DNA from: Pleodorina starrii
Lineage: Eukaryota; Chlorophyta; Chlorophyceae; Chlamydomonadales; Volvocaceae
DNA length: 64,000 nt
NCBI GenBank assembly: GCA_030267565.1
Contig: BRXU01000019.1
Coordinates: forward strand, 298,501-362,500
Reading direction: 5' to 3'
Shown here: one piece after another, positions 24,101-35,740 of the stretch
Position numbering within the stretch: position 1 is the stretch's first letter
How the letters are laid out: every line of letters starts with the position of its first letter
The notes under the pieces: generated by a model
The model's database searches: none
Told to the model about the DNA's origin: nothing
Seen by the model: the letters and a program-made list of their open reading frames with translations, nothing else
Translations under genes and position numbers: made by a program

Positions 24101-26975
24101 CCGAGTCCGAGTCGCGGACGGCGTCGCCCAGCAGCGTCTCCGGCGGCAGCAGCAGCGTGCCGCTGTCCGCTTCGGTCGATACGGGCCTTTACACGCGCCT
24201 GCTGAGCGACGCTGGCGTCAGCGGCGACAGGGAAGGGAGCGCCGCCGCCACGGCGGGGGCTAGTCCGCCGCCGCTCGGCCACAGCCCCACCAGCAGCTGC
24301 GCACCCCTTTTGGCTGCGAGCACTGCCTCACCGCGCGGCAGCAGCAGCGGTGCCGATGGTGCCGATGGCGGCGGTGACGTTGCCGCCAACGCGGCGGCAG
24401 CCTCCGCCAGTCCCGCTGCTGCTGAGGGCACCAGCAGTTCGGTGACTGACGCGGCAGTGGCGGACTCGGAACGGGGGACTGACCCGCAGCGGCCGTTGCT
24501 GTCGCCGGGCGTGCCGCTCTCTGCGGAGCCGCTCACGCCGTGGACGCACCGCGGTAGCTGCTCCTTGTATACTTTCGCCGCAGCCGGCGGGGCCAGCAGC
24601 CCTAGTGTCTGCAACGCGCAGGATGACATCAGCTCCGGGGGGCGGGCCGGGGCCGGGCCATGCGACGCCAGCATCGTTGCCGCCGAGCCGGCGTCGTCGT
24701 CGCGGCTTCGCAGCGCCGGCAGCGACACGGCGGACGAGATGATGTGGCTGCTGGCGCCGAGCGCCAGGGTCGCCCGCGTCAGCGACGACGCCGCATCTGC
24801 ACCAGCCTCGCCGCGCATCCCGCCGCCGCCACCGCTGGCGCACAGCAACAATACCTCGCGCGGCGGCAGCGCCAGCAACCGCTCGCCTTCTCGCCGCATC
24901 ACGCTTGAGACGGAGTCCCTCGGCGGCACCGCCGGCTGTTGCACGAGCCGGCGGTCGAGCGTTGGCAGTTGCAGCGATGCGGCGGCCGCGGCGGAAGATC
25001 GCGCAAGCCTGGCCTGGCACATGACCCGTGTGTCGGCTGTTCACGCCGCTCACACGGGTGCCAGCCCGGCCCCCGACCCTTGCTCGGACGGTAACCAGTT
25101 TGCCACATTGCTGTTGTTTTCGGGCGCGGGTGACTTGTCCGCGGAGCGCGGGTCCTCGGCAGAGCATGTGCCCGGGCAGCTATCCCGCGCCGGCAGCAGT
25201 GACAGCGGCCACAGCCGCAGCCGCAGCAGCGATGGCGGCAGCGAGGTATCCGACAGCAACCGCGCGGTGGACGGGCCGAGCGATCCGCTGGGGGACGTCG
25301 ACCTACTGGGGGACGTCGTGGGCGCGGTCGGCGACCTGGAGGCGGACAGGGCCGCAACAGGATGTAGTTGCAGCGGCGACGGCGGCGGCAGCGCCAGCTT
25401 GGGTGCGGCAAGCTCCGGTTCTCAGACCGGCAGCCCCGCACCGCAATCGCCTTCCGCGGCCTCGATAGCTGCCTCCCAGGCGGCGGCGCCGTCGCCCGAT
25501 CTGTCCGACATCTCCTCAGCGGCGTACGCCGCCGGCGCGTATGTGTACGGCAGCCCGTACAGCAGCCCGGGCTCCGGCGTGGGCGGCGGCCCGCGCGCAG
25601 CCGACGCGGATGGTTCAGCGGCTGCGGACGGCGGCGCGGGTGACGACCTGTTTCAGAATCCGCTGTACGCCACGCCCGGCAACGAAACGGCGGGGACGTC
25701 GCCACGGGGGCGGCCGCCGCGCGACAGCGGCGGTTGCATTGCCCTGCCGCTCACGCCCTACTCCGAGAGCCAGGCCTACACCGGTGGCGGAGCGTCGACC
25801 TGCGCCACCACCCCCGAGCCCGCGGGCGCCTCGCAGCAGCCCAGCGTGGCTTCGGAGCTACATGTTGGCGCCAGTCGGCGGCGGACCCGGGAGGAGGCGA
25901 CGGCGACTTCGTTGTTCTTGTTCGACGATGGCGGCTTACAGCGCGCCGCGGCTGGCCAGTTTGGCGCTGGGGCAGTCGACCCCCGGCGCACAGCTGACGC
26001 GGCGGCGGCCAGCAGGCTGGGCTCGGCGGATGGCGGCGGCGGCAGGCCGCACGTTGCGGCGCCAGTTGCAGCGGCGACAGCAGCAGCAGCAGATTGGGCA
26101 GCTTTCGCAGCGGAGGGCAGCGCGGCAGCGGGATCCGGCCCCGGCAGCGCGGAGGGCCAGCCGCAGAAACGCGCCCGCATGCAGGTGCCAGACCCCGAGG
26201 AGGCGGTTGGCGCGTCGCCAGGGGCAGCGCAGCAGCAGCAGCAGGCGCAAGTGCACGCGTGGCAACCTTTCAGCACACCAGCCCCTCCTCAGGGGGCCCC
26301 CGGCTGCGCAGCTCCTGCCCCCCGGGGTCTTCCCCTGGTCAGTCCCTTTATGGTGCTCAATCCCACGTACGCCGGATCCACCGGAGGCTCGCCCGCGGTC
26401 ACGTCGTCCCCGCCTGCTGCTGCCCAGAGTGACGACGTCTCGGCGGCGCATGCAGACGCTGAGGCACGTCCTTGTCTCGCGGTCGCGGACTGGACGCCGC
26501 GGTGGGACGTTGCGGTGGTGAAGCAGGAGGCGGCTGGGTGTAGGGTCGAGGACGGTGATGGCGCCGCAGTCACAGGGGCCCTGGAGCTGGTGGACCAACA
26601 ATACGCACTGCAGACGACCCCCAGGAACCGCGAGCTGGCGCAGCTTCAGAGCAGTGATTTGGGGAGTTTGCAGGTGCGTAATTTGGTCTGAAAGGGAAGG
26701 TTTGCTGGAGAGGGCCGTTTTGGATATCGTGTCGATGGATCCCACGGATCGGGTACCGTACCCTACCTGACGTGTGTCCCAATTGTCACCCTTGCATGCA
26801 GGGCTCTCCCTCGAGCCATCAGGCAGTCCATGCCGCCACGTTGCTGCGACATGCCAATGACGCTGTGGATTTCGCACGCGATGCAGTGCAGCGAGGGGAC
26901 GCGGAGTGGCTGTCCCAAGTTGCAGCGACGCTGCAAGCTGTGCAGTCGGCCCTGGACGCCCTTCGTGAATTTTGA
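18139..26975 (+). CDS. PH-like domain protein with very long disordered tail, function unknown
   Basis: Eight exons join in phase: 18139-18486, 18675-18728, 18885-18966, 19269-20965, 21122-22656, 22950-23040, 23383-26673 and 26802-26975, giving about 2,423 residues. Residues of about 70-160 look like a PH/GRAM-type fold: SLTLTAQQLAFRHRG, LCSIKHVEVKW, VTITLDSG, then DPVVIRGLKNPEDLVDAVKK, the usual strand pattern closed by a helix. Nearly all the rest is Ser/Ala/Gly/Pro-rich low complexity with a Gln run near 23920-23990. Two places look folded: exon 6 plus the start of exon 7 (GGISEEAKDYLRSLLSKW, then VIHDKIAKLPWQRARRLL), and the C-terminal exon (an alpha-helical HAATLLRHANDAVDFARDAV segment). 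I do not recognise the family. The PH-like part suggests lipid or membrane binding, but this is inference. Start choice rests on the first in-frame ATG; an upstream exon is possible. Confidence 0.72.
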
Positions 26976-27256
26976 CCTGGCACATCGAGCATGACAGTGG
27001 CGTTGCTTGAACTGCTGAGAAGGCAGAGTGTTGGATGGATGTGTTGATGCGTTGCTGATCTTGAGTTGGGAGTTGCGTACGGCAGCCATGGCCACTAACG
27101 ACCGACTACCGGTAATCACGTAGACAAGAAGCTATGAAGCTTGGTGGGCATACGGGGTGCTTGACTTGACGTTTGTGAGCAACGCTCTAGATAAGTATTA
27201 CATAAACGTATATTGCATTTGATGCGAGCTAGCTGAGTGAACCTACTGGCAGCGTC

Positions 27257-28318
27257 ATGTCGCACATGCGTAATGCTAGTACGCTGGTCGCAGCCGTGAT
27301 AAGGGCTCGTTGCACATGTAACGCTCCTCTTGAAGCGGCAGCGTCCTTTGTTGCTCCTGTGAGGGCGCTTTCGACAGCGCCAAGCGACGTGCAGCAGGCA
27401 TCAACGAGTGGACAAGATGCTGCTCCGGGATGGCTAGGGCGAGAGATGAAAGCAAAAGCCAAAAAGGGTAGGACCTGCACCTGGTGCAGTCACTTAACGG
27501 AACAAGTTTTGATTCATCGTCCATGCTTGCCTGCCGCCAGACCCTCCACTTTCCTGGCTTTACTTGAGAGAAGGGCCAGACGGCGTCAAGCGTTTTATGT
27601 CTTGGTCAGAGCGCTTGATATGGGGCAGCGTGTTCGGTGGAATCGCCTACTTCTTCGGACCGCGGATATACAACGCACGGAAACAAGCCGCTCAAGAACG
27701 CGAAGTAAGTATTCGGGGCGCAATTGAGGGATGTGGGCGGCAATGGGGTTCACACAGGCGCGTGGGTGTGTGGTCACGGCAGGCGGCGCGGCAGCGGGAG
27801 GAGGAGCTGCAGGAGAAGCGCCTGACGGCCGCTCGGGTGCTGCTGTCGGGAAAGAGCTGGGCGCACGACGAGGCGGAGGCCTTTGAAGGCATGACCCCCA
27901 AGGAGATCGTGGAGTTTATCCGCAAGCACAGCATCAACCCGGACGACCCGTTCGAGGTATGCCTAGCCGAGCGCCGTGCAAGCGAAACCCCCTGTGTTGT
28001 GGTTGACAGCGGGGCTGCGGGCAACGGGGCGGGGGGAATTTGTAAGGAAATGCTGGTGACACGGGACGGTGCAAAATAGCTCCGTACGCGCGCGCAGCAG
28101 ACGGCATCACACTAGCGAACGTGCAGCCATTGAGGCATAGAATTACCTCGCCAATCCAGTGACTATGCTCGCTGAACCGCATCGTATCCTCCGTCTTCCC
28201 CTGGGGGTCCGTCGCATGGCACCACAAAGAGGCGTGCATGCGTGCACGAATGCTTGCGCAGGGCATGTCTCCCGAGGAGATAGACGAGTTCGTCCGCAAG
28301 ACCGGAATCGAGCCCTGA
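27257..28318 (+). CDS. Small predicted mitochondrial membrane protein with repeated C-terminal motif
   Basis: Four exons, 27257-27467, 27541-27704, 27783-27956 and 28262-28318, join in phase into 201 residues. The first 45 or so residues are rich in Arg, Ala and Ser with no acidic residues until a PVRALSTAP site, a typical mitochondrial presequence. Next comes a short hydrophobic segment (LIWGSVFGGIAYFFG) that could span a membrane, followed by a charged helix with EREAARQREEELQEKR. The C-terminus repeats one motif: GMTPKEIVEFIRKHSINP ends exon 3 and GMSPEEIDEFVRKTGIEP is exon 4. I do not recognise the family. A TGTAA signal lies 80 bases after the stop. An alternative, longer exon 4 starting further upstream cannot be excluded. 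Confidence 0.68.
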
Positions 28319-28397
28319 CGTGTCCTGCTGCACTGGCGTCCTGCGTCAACAGGACGGTCGGAGGAGTCTCGGACGTTGGGTCTGGCGCCAGGGGCCT

Positions 28398-28402
28398 GTA
28401 AC
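28398..28402 (+). promoter_or_regulatory. Poly(A) signal TGTAA
   Basis: TGTAA, the usual green-algal polyadenylation signal, lies 80 bases after the stop codon of the small mitochondrial-type gene. Confidence 0.6.
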
Positions 28403-28872
28403 AGTCTGCCAGCCTCGTTTCCCGGAAACTGCCGGAAAGAGTGGGGCACACGCGATAAGCGCAACGGATCCCTAGTTGGCGCTGCAAATGTGGTGATATA
28501 CACTGTATGTCACCATTCGTGTATGTCACCATTCGTGGCGGAGCTACGTGCATGAGAGTGCCGGATCGGATGGCGCGGTTTCGAAGACGTACGGCAGGCG
28601 ATCCTCTGTAACACTTTTCAGGGATGTCGCCTCTCGGATGAACGTAAACGCTATCGTTACATTTAATAATCACTTCGTATTAGCCGTATCAGGCTTAGCT
28701 TGCTTGGCCGCCGCCGTTTGCGCCGCCCTCTTCCGGTGTAGCAGGCGACAGGATCAGCGAGACAGTCCTAGCCCTGGCGTCCATTAGGATCTGCAATAAC
28801 AGCGCTTGGGTTGGTAATAAGTTATCCACGTCGCGACCGATCCCAAACACATTTCGCGTGACTCGCGCAAGA
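28403..28872. other. Intergenic region and PRMT10 upstream region
   Basis: This stretch holds the promoter and 5' untranslated region of PRMT10. A 49-codon open frame from ATG at 28638 to 28787 has one hydrophobic segment (VLAVSGLACLAAAVCAALF). It might be a tiny membrane peptide or an upstream frame, but nothing else supports it. A perfect duplication of TATGTCACCATTCGTG is seen at about 28504-28535. Confidence 0.4.
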
Positions 28873-31800
28873 ATGGCCGCAAAGGACGCACCCAAGGTGT
28901 CGGAGCTTGATGGCGAAGCTCCCGAGAGCACTGACTTTGCCAACTACTTTTGCACATATGCCTATATCTACCACCAGGTGCGCGCCAAATGGCCATGTTT
29001 TCTCGGGACTCGCTGGAGCGCGACTTTAGGAACTCGATGTCATAGCGCGAACACACCATAGTCGATCGTGGATAAGTGACTGCTGTCGGAGGGCCGCGGT
29101 TCCGTCAGTTGTTCGGTGATGTTTGCTCCGTCAGGCGCAGCCGACACCGGGAGCGCCACCAAAAGCAGTCCCCTGTTGCTGACCATTATTATTCATGTGC
29201 GATATGCGACGTTCGTGCCGCCCTAACCCGCCCTGTCTATTCTTTCTCGCTGACAGAAAGACATGTTGGAGGACCACAAGCGAACCGGAGCATACTATCA
29301 GGTGTGTGTAATATGAGAGGCGCTGAGGGCGGGGGGAATGACGAGTTCCAGGCGACACACACCCGCAAAGTGGCGCTGAGAGCCACTCCATTAGAGGACG
29401 GCGTGCATGGCACCGTCGATTGCGGCACGACGACGTCCCTGGCACGCGATACGGGCAGGGGAATTGAGCCTTGGGCCCTCAGGCTGTCAGGCAACGTATT
29501 CACTGCCATGTGCTTTTAGTCTCGACGGCTGTGGAAACGTCTGGAGCGGAGGTTTGGTTTGGTGTAGCAGCCCGGCTTGCACTCCCCCCCTTAGAGCGAG
29601 CCGTCCTCGTCCGAGCTGGACTGGGCCCCTTCGCTGGCCGCCCTCTTGGCGCCGGCTTGCGCTGCCGCAGCATCAGCGGTCCAGTCCAGCTCGGACGAGG
29701 ACGGCTCGCTCTAGGGGGGGGGGGAGTGTAAGCCTGGCTCCTGAGCATCCGCGGGATAAGCCTTTGCTGCTTACATTTGGCGACCGGGGTCAGCGGTATG
29801 CGCGTTTCCCCCCTGCAGACCGGCACACAGTCCAGGCACCCGCCCACAGGACCACGGATCCCTACCCCAAATTCAACAGACACGCCTCCGAGCATAATAC
29901 TGGCCGCCACCACGCTGTCAGGCTCTCCTGCCAAACCTGCAGCCAAACGAGCCCATGTCCCTCACCCGCTTCAGCTCGCCTCCTCCCAAGGCATCGGAAA
30001 AGTGTGTAACCCGCCACGCCCTGCTTGCGCTGCCCTCGTCCCTCGCCCCCCTCCAGGCCGTCCTATCCAACAAGCGCCAGTTCCAGGGCAAGGTAGGTGA
30101 AAGCAGCTCCCAGTCCCGAGCAGAGGGGCGCGGAGCAGCGGCCCCGGGACAAACGATCCAGGATGGGGGGGGCGCCAACGGGCAACGGGGAGGACATCAA
30201 CAGCGGTCTGGGAACGCTCACAGACGGCGGTACTGCCGTACTGTCGTCTCACACTTGCCCCCAAATAGCAAGGACGCAGCACAGGCACAGAGGGGCAGAG
30301 TACGGGAGGCGGCCAGCGGCCCGGGGGCTTTGGGGCCAGGAAGGCGGCCGCGGGCGTATGAGGGAGGTAGAGAGCGGGGGACGTAGAAGGGCGGATGAGA
30401 GCAGTCCGCACCACGGTCGGCTCGGCTGTGCACGTTGCCTGTGTGCATGTGACGAATGCATGCGACGAATGCATGTGACGAATGCATGCGACGAATGCAT
30501 GTGACGAATGCATGCGACGAATGCATGTGACGAATGCATGTGACGAATGCATGCGACGAATGCATGTGACGAATGCATGTGACGAATGCATGCGACGAAT
30601 GCATGTGATCGAATGCATGTGACGAATGCATGCGACGAATGCGTGTGACGAATGCATGCGACGAATGCGTGTGCTGCTGCTGCAGGTGGTTCTTGACGTG
30701 GGCACTGGCAGCGGCATCCTGGCCATCTTCGCCGCCAAGGCGGGGGCCAAGAAGGTGTACGCGGTGGAGGCGACCAACATGGCCAAACACGCGAGGAGCC
30801 TCGTGGAGAGCAACAAGGTGAGGCAGGGGGGCAGGCAGGCAGGGAGGGAGGGAGGGAGGGACTGCTGCGGCGGAGGAATGGATGGGCGGACTGGAAGGGG
30901 CGGACGGAAAGGGGCGAGCGGGGGGGGGGGGAAGGGGGAGGACGATGGACTTGGGGCGTGTGGGGCTGGGCTGATCGGGGGTTTTGTTTGTGGGTGTGAT
31001 GTGGGTCGGGACGAGGGACTTTGGAGGCAGCGGACGGCGCGAGGGCATGAGTCGGGGGAGTGTGGCGGGCGGGGGCTCTGGGGTGACTGGGAGGGGCGGC
31101 GGCGGCGCGGTGCGGAGGAGCCCAAGGGTGGGCTAAACCCGGGGGCCCTAACCCGGGGAATATGATGCCTCGGAACGTAGCCCCGTATGGTGGTTCGTTC
31201 GGGCGGGACATGTGTGTGGGCTTAAGGCACCGGCAAACAGGAACGCAGCCTAACATCCGGGACGGGGTTGGAATCAGGGATGGACTCATTGCGCCTGCGT
31301 TTGCCGGAGTAAGGAGCTGCGGGTACGTGTCCGTCCGTCCGTGTGTCGGAGGCTTTTTGATTACGTGTGCACTGGGCGCCGTTGCGATGTGCGTCCCTTT
31401 AGTTCGCCCAGCGTTGACGTCCCAGGTGACCTTTGGAATGTGCCTGCTCAATGCTCTCTGACCCAAACGCAATTATATGGCACACACATGACCTTCCCGC
31501 CTCCGCCCTACCCCACATCTGGCGCCCCTACCCCTCCCCATCACCTCCACCTCCCCCTCGCCCCCTTCCCGCGCCGCTCCGCCCTTCCCTCCTCCATTCC
31601 TTCTCACTCGCTCCCCCTGCCCCTCACCCTCTCCCTGCCCCTCCCCCTCCCCTCTCCCCTCCCGCCCTTCCCCCCCTCAGCTGGGCCACATCGTGGAGGT
31701 GATTCAGGGCACCATTGAGTCCATCAGTCTGCCGGAGAAGGTGGACATCATCATCTCGGAGTGGATGGGCTACTTCCTGCTGCGGGAGTCCATGCTGGAC

Positions 31801-34285
31801 TCGGTGCTGGTGGCCCGGGACCGCTTCCTGGCGCCGGGCGGGGCGCTCTACCCCTCACACGCGGCCATCTACATGGCACCCATCCGCTCCAACCTGGCCA
31901 ACCAGCGGACCGGGGAGTTCCAGGTGGGGGGGTGGGGGCTGGGCTGGGCTGGAGTGGAGTGGGCAGCTGGCTAAGGGATGGACTGAGGGCTCGGATCTGG
32001 GGAGTTCCAGGTGGGGGTGGGAGGGGGTGATATGCTCCCAGGTGGTGCGGGGAGGGGGCTGGGATGGGCTGGGCAGCTGGCTGGGGGATGGGCTGAGGAT
32101 TCGGAGCTTGGGGAGATTGAAGGGCAAGGGAGGTTACGTGAGGAGGCAGGGAGGGCCAGCGGTCCGCTCGCGAGCAGCCCGAGACGGCCGCAAGTGCACT
32201 GCGGCGACTGGAGCGTCGTCGTTGACACAATCGCGGCATGATTGTGTCCCGTTCCTGTCCTTTGCGCCACCTTGCCACCTTGCTGTGCCCGCCCCCGCCC
32301 GCCCGCCCGCTGGCAGGGTTCGATGGAGGGCTGGGCGGAGTTCCTGCACGAGATGCAGCACTACTACCAGGTGGGGGGGTGGGGGGGTGGGTGATGGAGC
32401 GGGCGGGTGGGTCTGAGCGGAGGGGGGGGAGGAGACAGGAATGCAGTGGTACACACATCCATCCATCCATGCATCCATCCATCCATCCATCCATCCATCC
32501 ATCCATCCATCCATCCATCCATCTGTTGTTGGTGGCGTGGTGATGTCACGGTAAGCCACCATACCCCCGCCCGCGCATGGACGGCGCATCGGCACGAGCC
32601 GCGGGGCCCCTGACAACAGGCCCCGGGTCCCGCCCCCTGGAGCTACGTGCTAGCCGGGTGGGCGCCTCAGCAAGGCCGGCCCGCTCCATCCTGACCGGCC
32701 GGGCAGCTGGGGGAAAGGCGGAAGGGGGTTCGCGGACACAGACCCTCAATCGCACCCTAGCCGGTTCAGGGCCCCCCCCCCCGACCTGCGGACCATCTGA
32801 CCCTATGTACCTCTACCGCAGCCCCTTCCTCTCATGTCTTCCGATGACCAGCTGCCCCTATCTCCACCTGCTCCCCGTCCCCCGTGTCCGATGTCCGCCC
32901 CCGCGCCCTCCCTCCCTCCTCACCTCCCTCCCTCGCTTGCTTGCCCTCAGGTGAACCTGGACTGCCTGAGCGAGTCGTACCGCAGCGAGCAGAGGGACTA
33001 CTACCTGCACACCAGCCAGTGGACCGACACGCACCCGCAGCAGATGCTGGGACCCGCGGCGCCCTTCATCAAGTACGACCTGCACAAGCTCACCATCGAG
33101 GAGCTCAAGGTGGGTGGGGCGGAAGGGAGGGAGGGAGGGAGCCGGAGGAGCTTTGGGGGGCTTGAGGGGCGTTGGGTGGGACCGCCGCAGGGGCGGTGGG
33201 TGGGTGGGTGGGTGGGTTCACGGCCTGGAAGGGGCCCTGGAACAGGACGGAGCGACCTGCAATTACTCACCTGGTCTTACGGTAACTGCGGGCGCTTTGC
33301 ATCAGGGCTGACAAGCTCGCTAGGGGGGGCCTGCCGGTGTCTCGGCCGCCACCACCACCACCGATTCCACCATAGCCGCCGCGTCTACGTGTTCCGCCCC
33401 GACGCGCTGCCCCGCGCTGTCCTGCCGCACCGTCCTGGCCTAGCCGGGCCTGGCCTTGTGCACCATCCGGTGCGGCGCCCCCGCCCACTGCCCCCCTCCC
33501 CGCCGTCAAGCTGCGCCGTCCCTTTGCTGCGGTATGTTTTTCATCACCCTCCGCTCCGCTGCGGCCCTCCTCCGCATTGCACTGTAATACCATTCCGCAC
33601 CCCCACCGGCGCCCCCCCCGGCGTTCCCTCGTCCCGGGCCGTCTTCTATTACCCCCCCCCCCCTTCAGGCCCCTCTCAAGGCGGAGTTCCTGCTGCACAT
33701 GACTGATGGCGGCCCCGTGGATGCGCTGTGCGGCTTCTTCGACGTGTGGTTCCGCGGGAGCGGAGAGAACCCGGTGGACAACGAAATCCGCCTCTCCACG
33801 GGACCCGACCCGACGGGTGAGCGCCAGGGCTGCAGAGAAGAGTGCTCGCTCGGGGCCCCTGGCTGGGCCACACGGCTCGCGCTGTGTGGCTTCTTGGCTT
33901 TCTCTTTTCCCTAGCGCTGCTGGCGTACTTACATGCACTGCTTTCAGCCGGGGCCTTCCATTCATCTTTAGGAGCTTTAGGAGTGCATTGATTCGCGGCC
34001 GTTAGTCGGTCCTGCGGCGCTGTGGGTCCAACCCAACCCCAACCCTGCGCTGGATTCCAACCTCCGATCTGCGCAGGCGCTACGCACTGGGGCCAGCAGA
34101 CGTTCCCGCTGCACCCGCCCATCGACTGCGCGCCCGGGGACCGGCTGCGTGTGTCGGTCGAGGTGACCCGCCGCGCGGACAACCAGCGCCTGCTGCAAGT
34201 CAAGGCCGGGATCACCATCGAGGGCAGCTCCATATACGCCGAGCAGAGCAAAACGCCGCGGACCTTCCGCTGGAACATCGAGTAA
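28873..34285 (+). CDS. PRMT10: Protein arginine N-methyltransferase 10 (plant type)
   Basis: Nine exons join in phase: 28873-28977, 29257-29301, 30057-30092, 30686-30817, 31681-31923, 32317-32370, 32951-33109, 33669-33816 and 34077-34285, giving 376 residues, close to the plant enzyme. The protein transfers methyl groups from S-adenosylmethionine to arginines of histones and other proteins. Visible hallmarks are [15 protein letters not shown] at the N-terminus (typical of PRMT10), motif [20 protein letters not shown] (about 64-82), the VEA acidic residue that binds the ribose, the double-E loop [13 protein letters not shown] with glutamates near 133 and 142, and the THW loop THWGQQ at about 310-315. 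All catalytic elements are intact. Introns 2, 3 and 6 are filled with unusual repeats, listed separately. An ATG at 28873 was chosen because it gives the natural N-terminus. Confidence 0.95.
29574..29734. mobile_element. Short hairpin element with about 50-bp terminal inverted repeats in PRMT10 intron 2
   Basis: The left arm (29574-29623) and right arm (29682-29734) are near-perfect reverse complements, including a C-run/G-run and the core TAGAGCGAGCCGTCC. The loop of about 58 bases is Ala-codon-like GC-rich DNA. The structure fits a small non-autonomous inverted-repeat element (MITE-like). No clear target-site duplication is seen. Confidence 0.65.
30444..30672. repeat. 13-bp minisatellite in PRMT10 intron 3
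   Basis: About 17 copies of the unit CGAATGCATGTGA and its variant CGAATGCATGCGA run head to tail, with one 1-base insertion near 30609. The array ends 14 bases before the acceptor of exon 4 at 30686. The unit contains the palindrome ATGCAT. Confidence 0.95.
32457..32522. repeat. CATC microsatellite in PRMT10 intron 6
   Basis: About 16 CATC units run with a single GCATC interruption near 32470. It lies between exons 6 and 7 of PRMT10. Confidence 0.97.
33620..33668. repeat. Dispersed intronic repeat, PRMT10 copy
   Basis: This segment closely matches 16788-16830. It ends in a long C-run and the CAG acceptor of PRMT10 exon 8, so it acts as the polypyrimidine tract here. Just upstream, 33528-33605 carries further CTGCGGTAT- and CCGCTGCGG-type fragments like those in tomosyn introns. 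Confidence 0.65.
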
Positions 34286-35740
34286 ATATGCCCGTATAGG
34301 GCAGAGCGGAGCCCCCTTAAGCGCTGGCTTGCACGCAGTCCCACGCAGGCCTGAACGCGATGCAACGCCGGGGAGCGTGCTTGCGGCTGCGGCAACGGCA
34401 GCGGCAAATTGGTTATCGGTGTTGCGGCGAGTGCGGAGCGGGGCCAGGCGCAAGATGGGGGGCGCAACGCTGTGGGGGAGGGGTGCTCCTTGAAAGAGAA
34501 ACAACGCCTTGTGCGGCAGCGGGTGTTGTCATGGGGGGGCGCACACTTGGGGTGGGCCGCGCATCGCGGCGGGGCCCGGACACGTGAGGCTGTCGGGTGT
34601 TACATGGCCGCCGGCAGGGGCTGTGGTGGCGTATTGCGGGCGCGCCTGCAATTCGCTCAGTACCCCCCAGACTCAGGCATTGGCAGCGGGCGGTGGATAG
34701 GCTTCTTTGGGAGTGTACATGAGGGGGGCCACCCTTGCGCCCCACTCTAAAGGCTGTGGGCGAGCGCCTCGAAATTATTTCGTTCCTTGTTAGCGGGTGT
34801 TGGGGTGTAGGACTGCGCCGCTGGGGTTCTTTGGCGTGTGGAAGCGGAGGGGGGCCCCGTGGGCAGCGCATGCCGTCGTGCTGCACGACAGCAGCGTGAG
34901 CGGTGAGCGGCGCAGTTTTTTGGCCCCGCTATTTTTTTGGAGTCTTGGGTTGTGGCCTAGCAGGCACGCCCTGGCTCTTGTACAGCTCTTGTCTCGCAGC
35001 GGTGCGCCTGTGACGCTGCGTGAAGATGGCACAGCGTCAATGCGTCAAGAATGCACGCGTCAGCTGTCACTCCGCGCCCGGTGGTGTGAGCGCGGGCGCT
35101 GAAGCGGGCAGGCTGTTCTAGCTGGGCCCCATCCCACCCGGAGCGGTCGACGGTAACGATCTTCCAATATCTCCCATCCTTGCAACCGTCGGCAGTCATG
35201 CGTTGTGAAATGGGTCGCGTCAAATGCTGGTGGGCTCCTGAAATTCGTCACCGTGACCTCGTCGCTGCCGCTGGTGGATATGAAAGCAGCGACGAAAGGC
35301 CCGACGGAGTTTCGGGGTAGTTGTGGCTACAATTTGCCCCGCTTACGATGTACTTGCGGTATTCTCAGCGGAAACAATGAGCTGAAGGAAACCAATCAGA
35401 AGAGTGTGGAAAGCAGCAGGGCCTACATGTCCGCACGACACACCTTCGGGGTGTAACTAGGATGGTTGGCACAGCGTTCCTCAACTCAATACTCGACAGA
35501 CTTGTTCACCCGACAGCTTCGTTGAGGTGCATATCAGGATGGAATAACCCTTGGCGAGCCAAAAGTACGAAGCGGTGGTGTACGCTGGGCCGGACTGTTC
35601 GCTGACTGTTCGCTGCCTCCGACCAAGCCCGACTCGTGATAGGCACTCACCTAGTACGGTTCCCGCGTGGCATGCAGCGTAGGGAAGTAGACATGCTGTC
35701 GCGCCCAGTGGACAGGCACTGGGGACACGTGCTGATGCGT
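34286..35740. other. 3' region of PRMT10 and convergent intergenic DNA
   Basis: No coding sequence is convincing. The first TGTAA on the plus strand is at 35452-35456, so the PRMT10 3' untranslated region could be about 1.17 kb long. An 83-codon open frame at 35205-35456 shows no domain and is probably untranslated. Confidence 0.45.
35452..35456 (+). promoter_or_regulatory. Possible poly(A) signal TGTAA for PRMT10
   Basis: First plus-strand TGTAA after the PRMT10 stop codon, 1,167 bases downstream. Confidence 0.35.

Noticed and set aside
30444..30672. Looks at first like a CRISPR-type repeat array
   Set aside because: The 13-bp units are head to tail without spacers, and the array lies in an intron of a eukaryotic gene.
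32364..32616. Open frames made of repeated MDGW or HPSI units
   Set aside because: They are translations of the CATC microsatellite in PRMT10 intron 6.
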